Positions 1 to 12,074 of a DNA stretch of 64,000 nucleotides are shown here, piece after piece; the first letter of the stretch is position 1; the number at the start of each line of letters is the position of its first letter. The notes under the pieces are model-generated. The model worked only from the letters and a program-made list of their open reading frames with translations, was not told the DNA's origin and ran no database searches. The stretch lies in assembly GCA_035235625.1 (NCBI GenBank), contig CP141143.1, positions 43,757,178-43,821,177 of the forward strand, in the 5' to 3' direction. The stretch comes from Saururus chinensis. Its lineage: Eukaryota > Streptophyta > Magnoliopsida > Piperales > Saururaceae. The translations under genes and the position numbers were made by a program.

Positions 1-922
1 TCTTAAGTAGATTGTACACCTTAACCTCAATAGGACAACCCCAGATGTGTACATGATCTAAACTAGGTTTCCATCCATTCCATAATTTAAAGGGTGTTTT
101 AGGAACAGGTTTCGATGGAACTCGATTTAAAATATACACAGCAGTCTTTAAGGCTTCACTCCACATATTTAGAGGAAGAGAGAAGTTACTTATCATACTC
201 CTCAACATATCCATCAAAGTGCGGTTCCTCTTTTCAGTAATACCAATTTATTGTGGTATGCCTGGTACTATGTATTGTGCAACAATACCATTTTCTTTAA
301 GGAACTGCGCAAATGGTTCAGGTTTTTGTCTACTCTCTATGTACCTACCATAGTATTCCCCTCCTCTGTCCGATTTAACAATTTTGATACTCAATTTAGA
401 TTATTTCTCTACCTCTGCCTTATAAGTCTTGAAAGCATCAAATGATTTAGACTTTTCATTTAAGAGATAAAGATACATGTATCGGGTATAATCATCTATA
501 AAGGTAATAAAATACCTTTGACCATTCAGACAGAGAGTACTAAACGGTCCACCGATATCAGTGTGTATGGTGCTTAATTTCTCATCATGCCTCTTAGCAC
601 CCTTAGAATACTTGTTAGTCTGTTTTCCCTTTATACAGTCTATACATATCTTAAGATCAGTAAAGTCAAGAGTTTTTAAAACTCCTTCTCTTACTAATCG
701 TTTTAAGCGGTCAATGGAGATATGCCCCAACCGCCTGTGCCATAACATAGAGGAGTTCTTTTTAATAACACTTTCTTGCATAGACATCATAGATTGTTCA
801 AAAGAAACATGCAAATAGAGACAATATAATCCATCAATCAAAGAACTAGAACCAATGGTAACTGAATCTTTAATAATCAGAAATGAGGAATTCATAAACT
901 GAAAATTAAAGTCATGAGGCAC
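1..922 (-). pseudogene. copia GAG-pre-integrase and integrase domains (broken)
   Basis: The piece open at 401-922 contains LWHRRLGHIS, a cysteine pair CIDCIKGK (the GAG-pre-integrase zinc-binding segment) and the integrase start with the first catalytic Asp in FIDDYTRYMY. Below 400 the same protein continues after a stop, with SDRGGEYYGRY (second catalytic Asp) and [13 protein letters not shown] (catalytic Glu). A second stop falls just before that Glu motif, where intact elements have a QQNGV-like sequence. The D,D,E set is therefore visible but interrupted by at least two nonsense changes. In live elements integrase inserts the cDNA into the host chromosome. The fragment is certainly copia and surely non-functional. 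Confidence 0.88.
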
Positions 923-1023
923 TAGAAAAATTTGGAATATAGAAAGCTCTCTCTAAATCTAAGGTGTATCCTGTATGAAAAACAAGTCTATATGTCCCCA
1001 CACCTTCAACCTTCGAACACATC

Positions 1024-1992
1024 TTATTTCCAAAAGATGTTATGCTCTTCATCATTTAGTTTCCTTAGACTCAGAAACTCCTGCATGATAGTTGAAACAT
1101 GGATTGTAGAACTAGAGTCAATCCACCATGTGTTATTATAATGAGAATTAACATAATTAGATTCATAATACACTAAAGACATGAAATTACCTCCTTTCTT
1201 AGCAAGCCACTTCTGATACTTAAGGCAATCTTTCTTCATGTGTCCTTTCTTTTTACAGAAAAAGTATTTGGTTTCCTTGGTGATACCAGTAGACTTCATT
1301 AGCACACCTTTACTAGCTTTTTTCTTTGAAGCACCATGATTACCCTTCTTTTGTTCTTTATGAGAAATTAGATAAATACTTTCTTGCTTCTCTTTCTTAA
1401 GTATCCCCTCTTCCTGTACACACATACTTAGAAGGTTATTAACTGACCACTAAGTGTTATGTGTGTTATAAGTGATCTTAAATGGCCCATATTGAGCAGG
1501 CAGAGAGTTCAGAATGAAGTGGACCAAAAAGGTGTTATCAATCTTTATTTAATGTTGTTTAACTGATTAGCAATATCACGCATCTGCATGATATGCTCTT
1601 TCACCCCTTTGTCATTTATTAGCCTAATAGATGACAACTTAGACATTAAGGTGCTGGGCATAACTTTATCAAAACTCTTAAATTGAGCTTCAATAGCTTT
1701 CAAAAGTTCTTAGACTGTAGCGCATTTTGGGATAGATCCCCTAATGCTTTTATTTATGTGAGACCTCATGAGCATCATGCTTAAACGGTTAGACCGCTCC
1801 CACTTTTCATAAGATGCTACCTCACTTGGCATACTTTTTTTCTATAGGAGTGGTGGGTGCATCTATACGAAACGCCAAATCTAAGTCCATACACCCTAAC
1901 AGTAAAAGAACTTTTTCCTTCCAATCCGTAAAATTATCCCCAGACAATAATGGAAGGTGTTGACTTGGGTCAGAAATGAAAGATGGATAAGC
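1024..1992 (-). pseudogene. copia gag and protease remnant (broken)
   Basis: Gag begins with AYPSFISDPSQHLPLLSGDN and WKEKVLLLLGCMDLDLAF (about 1840-1992), a typical copia gag N-terminus. A middle part around 1540-1740 reads KEHIMQMRDIANQLNN and is followed by a stop. The open piece 1024-1425 holds a zinc knuckle, YFFCKKKGHMKKDC, in which the first Cys of CX2CX4HX4C is replaced by Tyr. It ends in a protease start, WWIDSSSTIHVS, where copia proteases have D-S/T-G, so the active-site Gly is lost. Both key sites are damaged in addition to the stops. Confidence 0.85.
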
Positions 1993-2239
1993 TGCAATAA
2001 AAAAATAAATACATACAAACATTAAAGAGGGCAAAAAACATTAACATAAGTATGAAATAGTCAATGTTAAAATCATTTCGTAAAATTGTAAACCTCCTTT
2101 TGGGTCAGAAATGAAAGATGGATAAGCTGCAATAAAAAAATAAATACATACAAACATTAAAGAGGGCAAAAAACATTAACATAAGTATGAAATAGCCAAT
2201 GTTAAAATCATTTCGTAAAATTGTAAACCTCCTTTTGGG
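1965..2239. repeat. 135-bp tandem duplication over the gag splice acceptor
   Basis: Positions 1965-2099 and 2100-2234 are almost identical; I see one mismatch (tagtcaatg versus tagccaatg). The unit contains the end of the proposed intron, the TTGCAG acceptor and the first codons of gag exon 2, so the element carries two acceptor copies in series. Confidence 0.9.
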
Positions 2240-3891
2240 CAAAGGTTGCAATCTGCATCAAAATTACTAAGCAATATAAAAACAAATATTTATTTTGTCT
2301 CATGATAAGGCTAGTGGGTTATACATAAAACATTACAGGAAAATCCCACACCTTTGGGCATAGGGATTCACCCATGTTAAAATATATAACTCTCCACCCT
2401 ATCTTAATTATGTGACGCTAACTAACACCTCCCTTTGGGGCCGAATGACAATCTTTGTCACATAATCAAAATTTGATGACAGCACAATATTTTTATATAT
2501 GTGAATCTATGCACCCATGGTAGCATTCTATATGATTCACACGTTGATAAATAACTTAGGATGCTTTGGTCACTCCTAAATCATCTTAACGGAAGTGGGA
2601 ACTGAATTTGTGCTAATCACCTTTTCAAATAATAAAATGAATGCAATTAATAATCAAACAATCATAAGAATATCCATATACAAAATTAACAATGGCATTA
2701 ATGTCAATTTTATCATTAGGCTTTTGGGACTCGGCCAGGAGTTCCATCACCACACACCACAATTAAAAAATATAGTCCAAAGTCCTTATATAGTCCCTTA
2801 AAAAAGAAAAAATAATACAAGTTGGAAGCTATAAGCCCCTGAAATAGAAAAAATTTATATTAAGACTCAATGACTGCATCCTCCTCCAGACGTGGTCCTT
2901 GAATTCTGGTGTTGCTTACAATAGGTATAATGTACACTCTCTCTCTCTTAAAATTACATAAGTGGTGCGCTCAGTAATTTTAAAAATAAAATTGATAAAA
3001 CATACAATTGCAATATAATCCCCTGGCCGGTCCATAATAATAATAAAGCCCTAATCATGATAATTAAATAACACATCCATAACATACATGCAATCACAAC
3101 TTTATATATAAAAAAATGAATTCTAGGAAATGAAATAATAAAAAAAAATTTTGAATTTTTTTTTAACTGATCCGGAGTGGACTAAACCGGGTTTGAAGAC
3201 CCAGTTTGGGCCGGGTCAGTGAAAACCCGCCCGGGTGCGAGTCAGAACAGACTCGCACCCAACGCGGGTCAGCTATGACCCGCGCGATCGGGTCTGAAGA
3301 CGACCCGGGGTCATCTTCAACCTCTCGTATGTGGTGAGAGGTCTCAAACCTGTGGGTGAGAAAAAAAAAGCCCGCCATCGACCGTCGAAGTCCGCCGGTA
3401 GATCGGAAGTCCTGGAATATTTCCGTCCATGGTGGCGAAGACAGATCCACCCACAAAACCGGAGCGTGGCGGCCGGTTGCGGCGTTTCAAAATGCGCACA
3501 GTGTAAGAAAACCAGATCTGGCGGTTGTGCACGACGCCCGCCGGAGGTTCCAGATCCTGCCCCTGTTACAAACAGCAACAGCAGGCGGCGGGCTTTCCAA
3601 CTTAAAAATGGCGGAAAAAACCAAAGGAACAACGGATCTGTGCGCAGCGGCGGCGCCGGTTAGAGCCCAACGCCTGACGGCAGTGGCTCTAGCCATCGCG
3701 ACTATTCCGGCTAATAGTCCGGCGGTTGTTCAGCAGCTGCCTAGGAACAGTAAACAGAAAAATTACAACGAAGGACAGAAAATTTTACTACAGTAAATAT
3801 AAAGTTTAAAATTTCTGTCCGGCTACTCAACTTGCAATTAATAAACCAGCTCGATAGCAATTGATATACTTAATACAGGGATTAGGCATAC
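1993..3891 (-). other. probable intron within copia gag
   Basis: An ATG at 3901-3899 gives a 10-nt exon (ATGGCTACAG) followed by GTATGCC. A pyrimidine-rich stretch ending TTGCAG lies directly before 1991. Joining the two gives MATAYPSF in frame with the downstream gag. Donor, acceptor and phase all agree, but no transcript is available, so the splice is inferred. The intron is about 1.9 kb and holds a GC-rich block at 3170-3730 with no recognisable coding content. Confidence 0.5.
3233..3260. repeat. perfect 11-bp hairpin
   Basis: GGGTGCGAGTC at 3233-3243 and GACTCGCACCC at 3250-3260 are exact reverse complements around a 6-nt loop. The hairpin lies in a GC-rich block (3170-3730) rich in gggtc/gaccc motifs, inside the proposed gag intron of the copia element. 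Confidence 0.85.
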
Positions 3892-3959
3892 CTGTAGCCA
3901 TTGTAATTGAGAACCTCTTCAACAAAGTTTGATCTTCAACTAATCTACTTCAGAATCAC

Positions 3960-4248
3960 AATAGTATTTCTGGTTTAGAATTTGGCTGAGAGTAATCTCG
4001 CTTAAGACACCGAATTAGGATGGCTAATGATGTATTTATAACTAAACCAGGACACCACTATTAAGAACCCTAGAATCTTGACCGTCTATCCATAGGTCAC
4101 CTAATGGTTCAAATTCGCCACTTAAAACCACAGCTTAATGGGTATTCTGACTCAGACCCATTACCAAGACAGTTTTATAAAAGCCCAAAACAGTATCAAT
4201 TGAGATAGTTGGGCCACTTTATATTTTAATACAAAACAAAGCCCAACA
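3960..4248 (-). repeat. 5' LTR of the copia element (inner edge uncertain)
   Basis: The outer edge, TGTTGGGCTTTGTTTTG at 4248 reading left, is a typical LTR start. A TATA box lies at 4031-4040 and the proposed gag ATG at 3901. The inner edge is approximate because no primer-binding site was recognised. Confidence 0.55.
4031..4040 (-). promoter_or_regulatory. TATA box of the copia LTR
   Basis: The minus strand reads TATAAATACA. It lies about 210 bp inside the LTR edge and about 130 bp upstream of the proposed gag ATG. A weaker TTTATAAAAC sits at about 4172. Confidence 0.5.
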
Positions 4249-7200
4249 ATTTTCATTAAGGACTTGAGAATCTTAAATAGGCTTTACAATAGGACTACAA
4301 TAGGAAATAAAGTGTCATACAAGACTTTTCCAAACTTAGAAAACAAAAAATCTAACCTAAAATCCTTAATCAAATAAAATCTCTAATCTCCTCACTTAAG
4401 TAATTTCCAAATAAAACTCTTAACTAATTTAAAGTCCTAAATATGCTTATAAAATCTTATATTAGTTGCTTTGTTTTTGGCATCTAGGGCCCACTTGTAG
4501 CTCTTTATGAGACCGAGGAAGGCTAGAATGACTCCAAATAAGAAAATAAATTTTTTAATTAATAGAGAATAGACAACAATATTTATCAAATAATATTATT
4601 AAAAATGAGGACATTACCAGAAACCAGCAAACAAATCAGCACGTGGCAGAAAAAAGGAGTTGGATTATGTAAATAAATCTTTTTCACACCATGAGGATTG
4701 AAAAATAAAACTTGGGAAAGCAAATAATTCCCTCAGCATTATTTAACTCTGCTTTTGAGAAATTCATTTACTTTTGACAATTTGAAGACAATAGAAAACC
4801 AAAACTGGTGACAACAAATAAGATTTAATTAACTATAGTCACTATATTAAAGTAGTTGCTTTCCCAAAAAATGAGGTTGGCAACATGGATCTTACACCTT
4901 ATACCTCCATTTGAGCTTATTTTGTACCAACTCTTTCATAATGACAGCACAACCATATCCTTTCTTATTAAAACCATTCATGTTCTATTAAGTCTCCTTC
5001 TCCCTCATTTGGCCTTATTTACATGGATCTTTTTCTTCTTAATACATGCCTATACCAACGCAACCTCCACTTTCTAGAGCTTATCCCCTATAAGTATTAC
5101 CACTATGTTCTCATGTATATATTCATTTCTAATCCTAGCTCTCTTAATTATCCCCCATATCCACCTTACCTTCCTCATTTCAACTACATTCAATTGATCT
5201 ATATAATTTTTTGAACCATATAAAAAAATATAAAATCTAGTTATGTACTTACAAATGTAAAGAACTCAGTCTTTTCTCCTCTTTGAAGAGTTATCTCATA
5301 GGTCCAATCACAAAGATCTTGAAGAAACAATTCTAGTGCTTAAGCTAGAAAGCAAACAGAATGAGCAAGCAATATATTATATCATCAGTGACACATACAG
5401 AGAGATATTCCAACATGTTTTTTTAAACAATTACACCTTAAATAAGCAAACCACAAATACATAATCTTTTTAATCCTTGACCGCAAACAAAAACTATACA
5501 TCAGCAGAAATATAAACAAATAGAAGATTATACAAAGATCATTCACGTAAAAGAAAATAAAATTAAATCAAAAGAAACAGACTAAAAAATACGAAATTTA
5601 AGAACCACACTTCACACTTCAACTCCTTTTTTTGCAGTCACTGCACAATTATCCATCACAATACCAAATTCTCCACACGCAATTGATTTTACTGTCAGCT
5701 AATATTGTAAGTACCAAGAGATGAACTATAACAAAAGCCAAGGGGTAGGCTTCAATGAACATATCTATTAACAGGATCCTACACTTAACAACTAGGTCGT
5801 GCCACTAAAGCATAATGCAGCAAATAAGCATGAGGATAACTAAACATCACCACATTCACAAATTTGCCACACAAATTACTTATCAAATTTTAAGTATGTT
5901 TATCTTCACTGATAATTCAAGCATACTGATTTTTAACGAGCACTCACGATCCAGAACTAACATGAAATAAGCACCTCAAAATATAATATCCTATACTAAA
6001 TTTGTCATCATCATTGCCTGCCCTTTTCCATTTAATAAAAAAGCAGTGACAAAAGAACAGAGAAGAAATCTTTCTAACCTTAATTCCATTAGGAGGAATA
6101 ATAAATGCATAGAAGTGTTGAAAAAATTAGCAACATCAAAGTGTAACCAATACAAAGTGAAAACTAATGGGTATTTGAAGAAATTCTGCAAATTGATATG
6201 GATTAGAGATTCTACTTGTGTATAAATGCATGCACATGGGTAAGCAGAAATCCATCCTATTTGCGAACTGTAGTAACATGGTCCTAGTCAGACCGAAGCA
6301 GCCAAACCATTCTCACTGTCCAACCACAAGCCACACCATTGAGAGGATCTTAAAAATGAAATACAGCGTGTCAGATTCCACATACTGAATTAAGGATACA
6401 GGGATAAAGTGCAGACCAACATTAACATGTCAATAGCCCACCAACAATTCAATATAATGTCTACTACTTTACAATCAAACAATTTACATGAGAATGATTA
6501 CTAGTCAGAGAGTGAATTTCAAGGATCCCTACCGAGGAAAAAAAATCAAGGATCCCTGCTTAAAATATCCTTTCAAGTACATGTCCAATACTGCTTCATT
6601 TGGGGCAGAAGTTAGGCTTAACAAATGGAATATTAAGGAAATGGTAGAATAAATGATGTACAAGCCATTCAGAGGAAATGCTAGAAGATGCAACTATTAG
6701 GCAAGTAGGAAATTTTAAATTTCTGAAATCAAATCCGCATATTAGTTGTCAATTTCAGAACTCAGATGGAAGCTATGGGAGACCTGCTGAGCTCCATTCC
6801 ACCTACTAGACCTGTTTATTTCTTAGTTCACACATATATAAGGTAGCTTGTGCCAATAGCCTTATCTTGCTTGATCTTTCTAGTTCAATTAAGCTAATAT
6901 CAGTTCCCACCTAAGCCCATACATCTTTTACCCTATTACTGCTATCTTTAGCTGTTTTGACTAGCCTATAGTAGTTTCCTAACTATTATGAGCCTTAACC
7001 CTGTTGATTGATTAATTATTTAGATCTATCTGATTAACTCTTTAGTATATTCCTGAATTAGTTTTACTAACACATTGTGAGCTGCTTGCTAACTACTTCC
7101 TAGGTCTTATTAGCATGCTTCTTTCATAAAGCATATTGTCCTGCATCATGTAAGGTAGCGGTTGACATTTCAACTGAAGTATTTAGTTTCAAGAGTGCTT

Positions 7201-7784
7201 ATCTGCCTAAGCAAAACACAATTTATACATATAGAACATAATTTTCAAATAATAAAAAATGATATGCATAATCAGATAAACAGTCACATTGTTGCAAGCC
7301 AAAATTGAGCAATATATTAGGAGGCTCTCTAAACAACATATACAAATGATTTGTCAAAGCTTCAAATAATCCCACAGGTAACAAGGTTCAATTAGATGAT
7401 TTAGGGAACCCAATAAGAAGAAAAAACTATGAAAAATATCCTACTACGCCATAGTTTATTATGTAAAAGAGCCTTCACAGACGCTCCATTCATTACCTTC
7501 CTTAGTGTCGCTAGGGCTAAACGCCATTGAAAACAAAACATCAACATTTTTCTTGTTTAACAATAATAACATGTTGTAACCCAGTCTTCCACTGGGGGCT
7601 CCACTTTCTACCATCCGACCTTCACAATTGGAATTTCTAAATTAAAGCTTTCTTCTTATCTAGGTCTTCTAATTTATTTACTTTCCTTTTATAATTAGAA
7701 GTAATATCTTCGAAGGCTATCTTTCTTACTTTAGGATTTCTATTCTTAATTGGATTTACCCAATGATGCCTATATAATGTAGTC
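4249..7784. other. AT-rich intergenic DNA, no gene recognised
   Basis: There are only short chance open frames in all six frames and no recognisable protein family, LTR edge or terminal inverted repeat. Base composition is uniformly AT-rich. Nothing here can be assigned with confidence. Confidence 0.6.
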
Positions 7785-7925
7785 TTATGTACCTTCGAAA
7801 GGAATCAGAATTCAGAAGTTATGTACCTTTCAAAAGGAATCAGAATTCAGAAGTTATGCTCAGTTAATTAGTTTCTCTCTCTATCTCTCAGTCTCTCTCT
7901 CTCTCATCTCTCTCCCCTTTCTCCT
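7785..7925. repeat. 34-bp tandem duplication and a CT-rich microsatellite
   Basis: Two copies of a 34-bp unit (TTATGTACCTT...GAATTCAGAAG) start at 7785 and 7819 with two or three differences. A CT-rich simple repeat occupies about 7870-7925. Confidence 0.8.
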
Positions 7926-10211
7926 ATGTACAACCCTTGTAGCGAAAGGGCTACAACATTGGTATTGGCTAGTCAGGCCTTCCTACACCTCGTTGTGGCC
8001 TCCACTCCTTTGCGTTGGCTAGTGCTCTGCTACTTTCCATGCACCCCCCTCTCAGTCCCATTCGGAGGGGGTTTCTTCTCAGCCGCAGGCGCTCCCCATG
8101 TTTGGCCATCCGGTGGCTAGTGTATCTCCCTCCCGGCCAGTGTGCTACTGGCTAGAAGCCACCTTCACACAGCCCTTCATTGGCTCCCTTGACTTAGGCC
8201 TAGCTAGGGGTGCTAACAAGTCGAGCCAGTTCGTCGAGCAAGGGTACCTCGACTCGACTCAACTCGAATATAGTTCGACTCGAAGCGGCTCAGCTTAAAC
8301 TCGACTAGAACTCGAATATATTTGAGTCAAGCTCGAGCATACCTTGGCTCGACTCAACTCGACTCGAATAAAACTCAAACTCGGCTCAAACTAGACTCGT
8401 ACTTGACTCGAACTCGAACTCGAACTCGAATGAATATGTAAACATGTTTTATAATATACATAAATATATATTAATACCTATATGTACATATGCATAATTT
8501 GAAATTTAGATATGTCATAGAAATTTAACTTAATAAAGTATATACATATATAGTACAATTGGTAAAAAATAAGATATATTATAGTCTATACTAGGTATTA
8601 AACTATATGTCAATCATTAGACAAAAATGTACCGGTAATTAATATTATATATTATTTCTACATGTCAAATAAATTAAGATATATTTTTTTAAAATTTGGT
8701 GTAAAGACTAATGTTGGAATCGTTAGAAATTTAAATTTTACAACAATTTACTAAAAGTTCTTTATATCATAAGATAAAGGCAAGTTATATTCATTTAAGA
8801 CTAGTTAAAGAGGACAAGACTCCAAGTTTCTTGTTGCTAGTACAATATGATTTTCTTGATAATCATTATTCGACTACTGAGCTGTAAGCATATTGAAGAC
8901 ATCTCGCCACATACCAGACCAAAATTAAGGGTAGTTATAACCTGAAAATAAAATCCAAAGAAGGGACAACATTGATTATACAATTAGATGTTATTTTTTC
9001 ATGCATGCTTAATTAATAATAATATTTTAATATCATATATACTGAAGAATTGGGAGCAATTAAAGCTCGAGTAGAGCCTACTTTGAAGCTTTGAGATAAT
9101 TTTCCATGAGCACATATTAACTTTTATTTGTAACTTTTTATATAATTTTAAAGAAAAATATTGTTATTAATTAAAATATGTACTTGGTGCACGTTAGATC
9201 ATAAGAAAGACAAGCAAATAGAGCCCTCATGTTGCATTATTAAAAGCCACAATACTCTCAAAATTGTGTAATAATGATACATATTGCATGTGCCCATTGT
9301 ACATTTTTTACACATAATAAGGGGACTCAATTTAAAATAAATATAGTGATAAAATTAATAAGCTCCATTTCATACACTCATCACTCTTCAACATGCACCA
9401 AACATAATCAAAATTTTGTAGCCTAAGAATACTTAGTTATCATTATAAATAAAACTTTAGTATAAAATAAATAAAATTATAAAAATATCATTCATTAACC
9501 GTTAACCCAAGCAGCCATACCCCATATTTAAGCCTTCAACGAAATTTGTAACTCCCCATACTTGGACCAACCCCGCTCCACCGCTCCACATTCATTTCTT
9601 AGAAAAAAAACCAAGTCCATTTCAGTTCAGTTCGATTTTATAAAAAAAAACCTGAGAACTAGAACCGAACTAATACCCTAGTATAAAAACGAAGTTCCAT
9701 CCACACTGTTCCCTTGTTTCCCAACCCTAATTTTCCTCCCATTTGGCGGCGCCGTGGCCATTCTCCCCTCTCCGGCCACTCTACCTCCTGTCCGGCCAAT
9801 CTACCTATTGTCTCTCTCACGTCGTCTCCCTCCTTCTCTCCCATAGCCCCCCCTCCGTTTCTCCCACTTTGTCTCCCTTCATCTCTCCCACAGTTCCACA
9901 TTTGGTCTCTCCCATAGTCCCACATTAGAAGCCACTTTGGAGAAGAAGTTCTAAAGGAGAGTGCTCGCCACTGTCAAGAAGAAACTCAAAAAGAGTAGAA
10001 CTGAAGAAACTACTGTGGAGGTACAAACCTCTGCTAATGCGAGTACGTTTTACATTTTTCATTTTAGCAACTGAGACACATATTCACCTCTTCTTGTTTG
10101 ACCTAAAATATTTGAGGGAAAGAGTGGTGGGAAACCATTCACCTAAGATTAGAAAAATACATGTGCTTTTGGTCATTGCTTCTATTTCTAATAGTCATCT
10201 TTGTTTCATAG

Positions 10212-11150
10212 GGTGCACTAGTTGGTTGCCACAAAAGACTTGTCGTTTGTATAATACATCTGGTATGTCTCTGTTCATTGATTTTTCTCTAACTGTTAAT
10301 AGTTGTATATATGTACTCACTCATTTTGCACTACTTCTACACCAATTGTCTTGATGAAGTAATAGTTGATATGGTTTCTAATATCTTTTGTCCTGCTAAA
10401 TATTTTATTTCTTTTTTGAGTTTGTGTATGACAAGGAATGATGCAAAAAAATTTACCCTTCCAATGATGTTGCCTTCTGTGCTATAAACAACATTTAAAT
10501 TGGTCGGGTGTTTTATTGTGACATTCTTTTTATAAAATTTCTTTTAAAGTAGCCCTCCATTAAGAAAAATATAATCTAATCGACCAAAAGTAGAAGAGAC
10601 TAAATTAAATCTATAAGTTGAAGAAGCCATGAGATCTCTCACTAAACAAAAAGTAGTTTATCTATTATGTTAATTTTACACACATAGAGGTATATGTGAT
10701 GCAGTAAATAAGTCCATTAAGGTCTAAACATAGAACATAGTTTTGTGATATGATTTCCATGAGTTTTTGGTAGTATTATTGATTCATCAAAAGAATTGCT
10801 TTACTCAAAAGTTTTCCACAACTTGTATCATCTATATGCCATCTCACTTGTTTTCATGGTTCAGGATGTAAGCTTAATCAGAAAGGGCACATAGAAATAC
10901 ATAGCAAGAAAAGGAAGGGTCATGCGAAAAAGATAGCTGGGTTTTAGGCATCTTGTATATTTATATTGCCCCTTACTAAGTAATATTACTTTTCATAGTT
11001 ATTCATTCCAAATGTTATACTATGTTTAGCACATTAAATATGTTAACACTTTACATATCTAAACCTCTCCAACAGTTTGCACCAGGGAACCCATCGAAAG
11101 TGTTGATTACATCAGCTGATTCACAAATACGAGTTCTTGATCATTTTACT
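10212..11150 (+). pseudogene. captured exons of a WD40-repeat (WDR44-like) gene
   Basis: Three exon-like blocks with remaining intron borders match plant WD-repeat proteins of the WDR44-like group. Block A (10212-10262, after an AG and before GTATGT) reads GALVGCHK and, one frame over, TCRLYNTSG. A single-base frameshift separates them. Block B (10865-10947) reads KGHIEIHSKKRKGHAKKI, then a stop where the family has Gln, and its donor GT is now GC. Block C (11076-about 11150, after CTCTCCAACAG) reads FAPGNPSKVLITSADSQIRV. Because intron borders are kept, the fragment was copied from genomic DNA, not from mRNA. In the source family this part lies in the WD40 propeller. The identification rests on recalled family motifs and was not searched. 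Confidence 0.75.
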
Positions 11151-11268
11151 CTGTCTTCTTACTTCTAATGGTAAATGTTGGATTCCTTCTCAGTATTGTG
11201 TATGAGACTTTTATGTGCCATGAAAACAAAGAAGTGCAGCAAAACTCATAGTATTATTGAACTCTGTA

Positions 11269-11472
11269 ATTGTAGCTTCCACTTCCTCATTAGAAGAAAA
11301 AGTGACAGTCCCATATCCACTTGATTTTGAGGTTCTAGGCACTCGAGATACCTTGGTACCAATAACTTTTCCCTTCTCAGAGAAGAACTAGGTGAGAGTA
11401 TCAGAGGTCACTATCCTTGCAAGGTTTCCCACATAGACTTTGTGTGGGCTATCAAAAAATTCAGAATCCTCA
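11269..11472 (-). pseudogene. captured RRM-domain fragment (chloroplast RNA-binding protein-like)
   Basis: Reading the minus strand, HKVYVGNLARIV is an RNP2-type motif. It is followed by FFSEKGKVIGTKVSRVPRTS and SGYGTVTFSSNEEVEATI, the RNP1 region. The spacing is that of one RRM and the wording is that of nuclear-encoded plastid ribonucleoproteins (cp28/cp31/cp33 type). At least two in-frame stops, one just before FFSEK, rule out function. It lies in the same transposon as the WD40 exons but on the opposite strand, so the two fragments come from different genes. The exact source gene is uncertain. Confidence 0.75.
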
Positions 11473-12074
11473 CACTAAAGGAGGGACAATTCCAAAGTTT
11501 GCAAAGGTTTCTATGGGAAGGCCTCTCCCTCTGAATGTGTCGGTGTATTTGATTTAATATCTTATGGATGTGATTTATTTGACACTTTTAACAAAAATTC
11601 AAATATTTATGATCAACTCAGTCTATGAGCAATATTTGTTTATAGAATGTTGGATTAAAATTTTGGATTCAAAAATTAGGTTTATTTTTATATACTGATC
11701 GAGCTCAATTTGAGCTGGGCTCGCCATTGTAATGGAACGAGTTCAAGCTTGAGTTCGAGCTCGAGCTCGAGCTCGTGGTTTTGGTTTGAGTTGAGTTTGA
11801 GCTAGTAAGTTTGAGCTCGTTCGAGCTTCGAGTCGAGTTTGAGCCAAGTATTCTAACTTCGAGTTTGAGCTGCTTGAGGTAAAAACTCGACTCGGCTCGG
11901 CTTGGTAGCAACCCTAGGCCTAGCCATCACATCCTCCAACTTCCCAGTTCAGCAGCCTTGGATTGCCCCTATTTATGAGCAGTTGCAACAACCAATCCTC
12001 ATTCCTCAAATCTAGCCCCCAAGGATTTCTCGAAAGCACTCTCCGCCTCATCGGTTTTCCCATGATGAGGATGT

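Larger units (their letters stand above)
1..4248 (-). mobile_element. Ty1/copia retrotransposon, 5' half, decayed
   Basis: On the minus strand the order is 5' LTR (starts TGTTGGGC at 4248), a short first exon, a long intron, gag, a protease remnant, a GAG-pre-integrase domain and integrase, which runs off the left edge. Integrase lying directly after protease, before any reverse transcriptase, is diagnostic of copia. The reading frame has several stops and frameshifts, so the copy is dead. The reverse transcriptase, RNase H and 3' LTR lie outside the window, so the target-site duplication cannot be checked. I found no clear primer-binding site after the LTR. Confidence 0.85.
8205..11916. mobile_element. 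hAT-type DNA transposon, non-autonomous, with captured gene fragments
   Basis: The terminal inverted repeats are TAGGGGTGCTAACAAG at 8205 and, on the opposite strand, TAGGGTTGCTACCAAG ending at 11916. About 20 of the first 23 bases match. The flanks are an exact 8-bp duplication, ggcctagc, at 8197-8204 and 11917-11924. An 8-bp duplication with TAGGG ends is typical of hAT elements. Both ends carry long CTCGA-rich subterminal repeats (8215-8432 and 11700-11900). No hAT transposase or BED/dimerisation domain is visible in 3.7 kb, so it would need a transposase supplied in trans. The interior holds fragments of at least two host genes, listed separately. Around 9710-9930 there is a C/T-rich stretch that looks like a gene leader but could not be identified. 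Confidence 0.9.

Noticed and set aside
3163-3796. Overlapping frames up to 146 codons in the copia leader
   Set aside because: GC-rich low-complexity DNA is open in several frames at once. No family is matched, and it lies in a proposed intron.
4856-5214. Two overlapping hydrophobic frames (73 and 63 codons)
   Set aside because: Hydrophobicity follows from T-rich DNA, and there is no homology or gene context.
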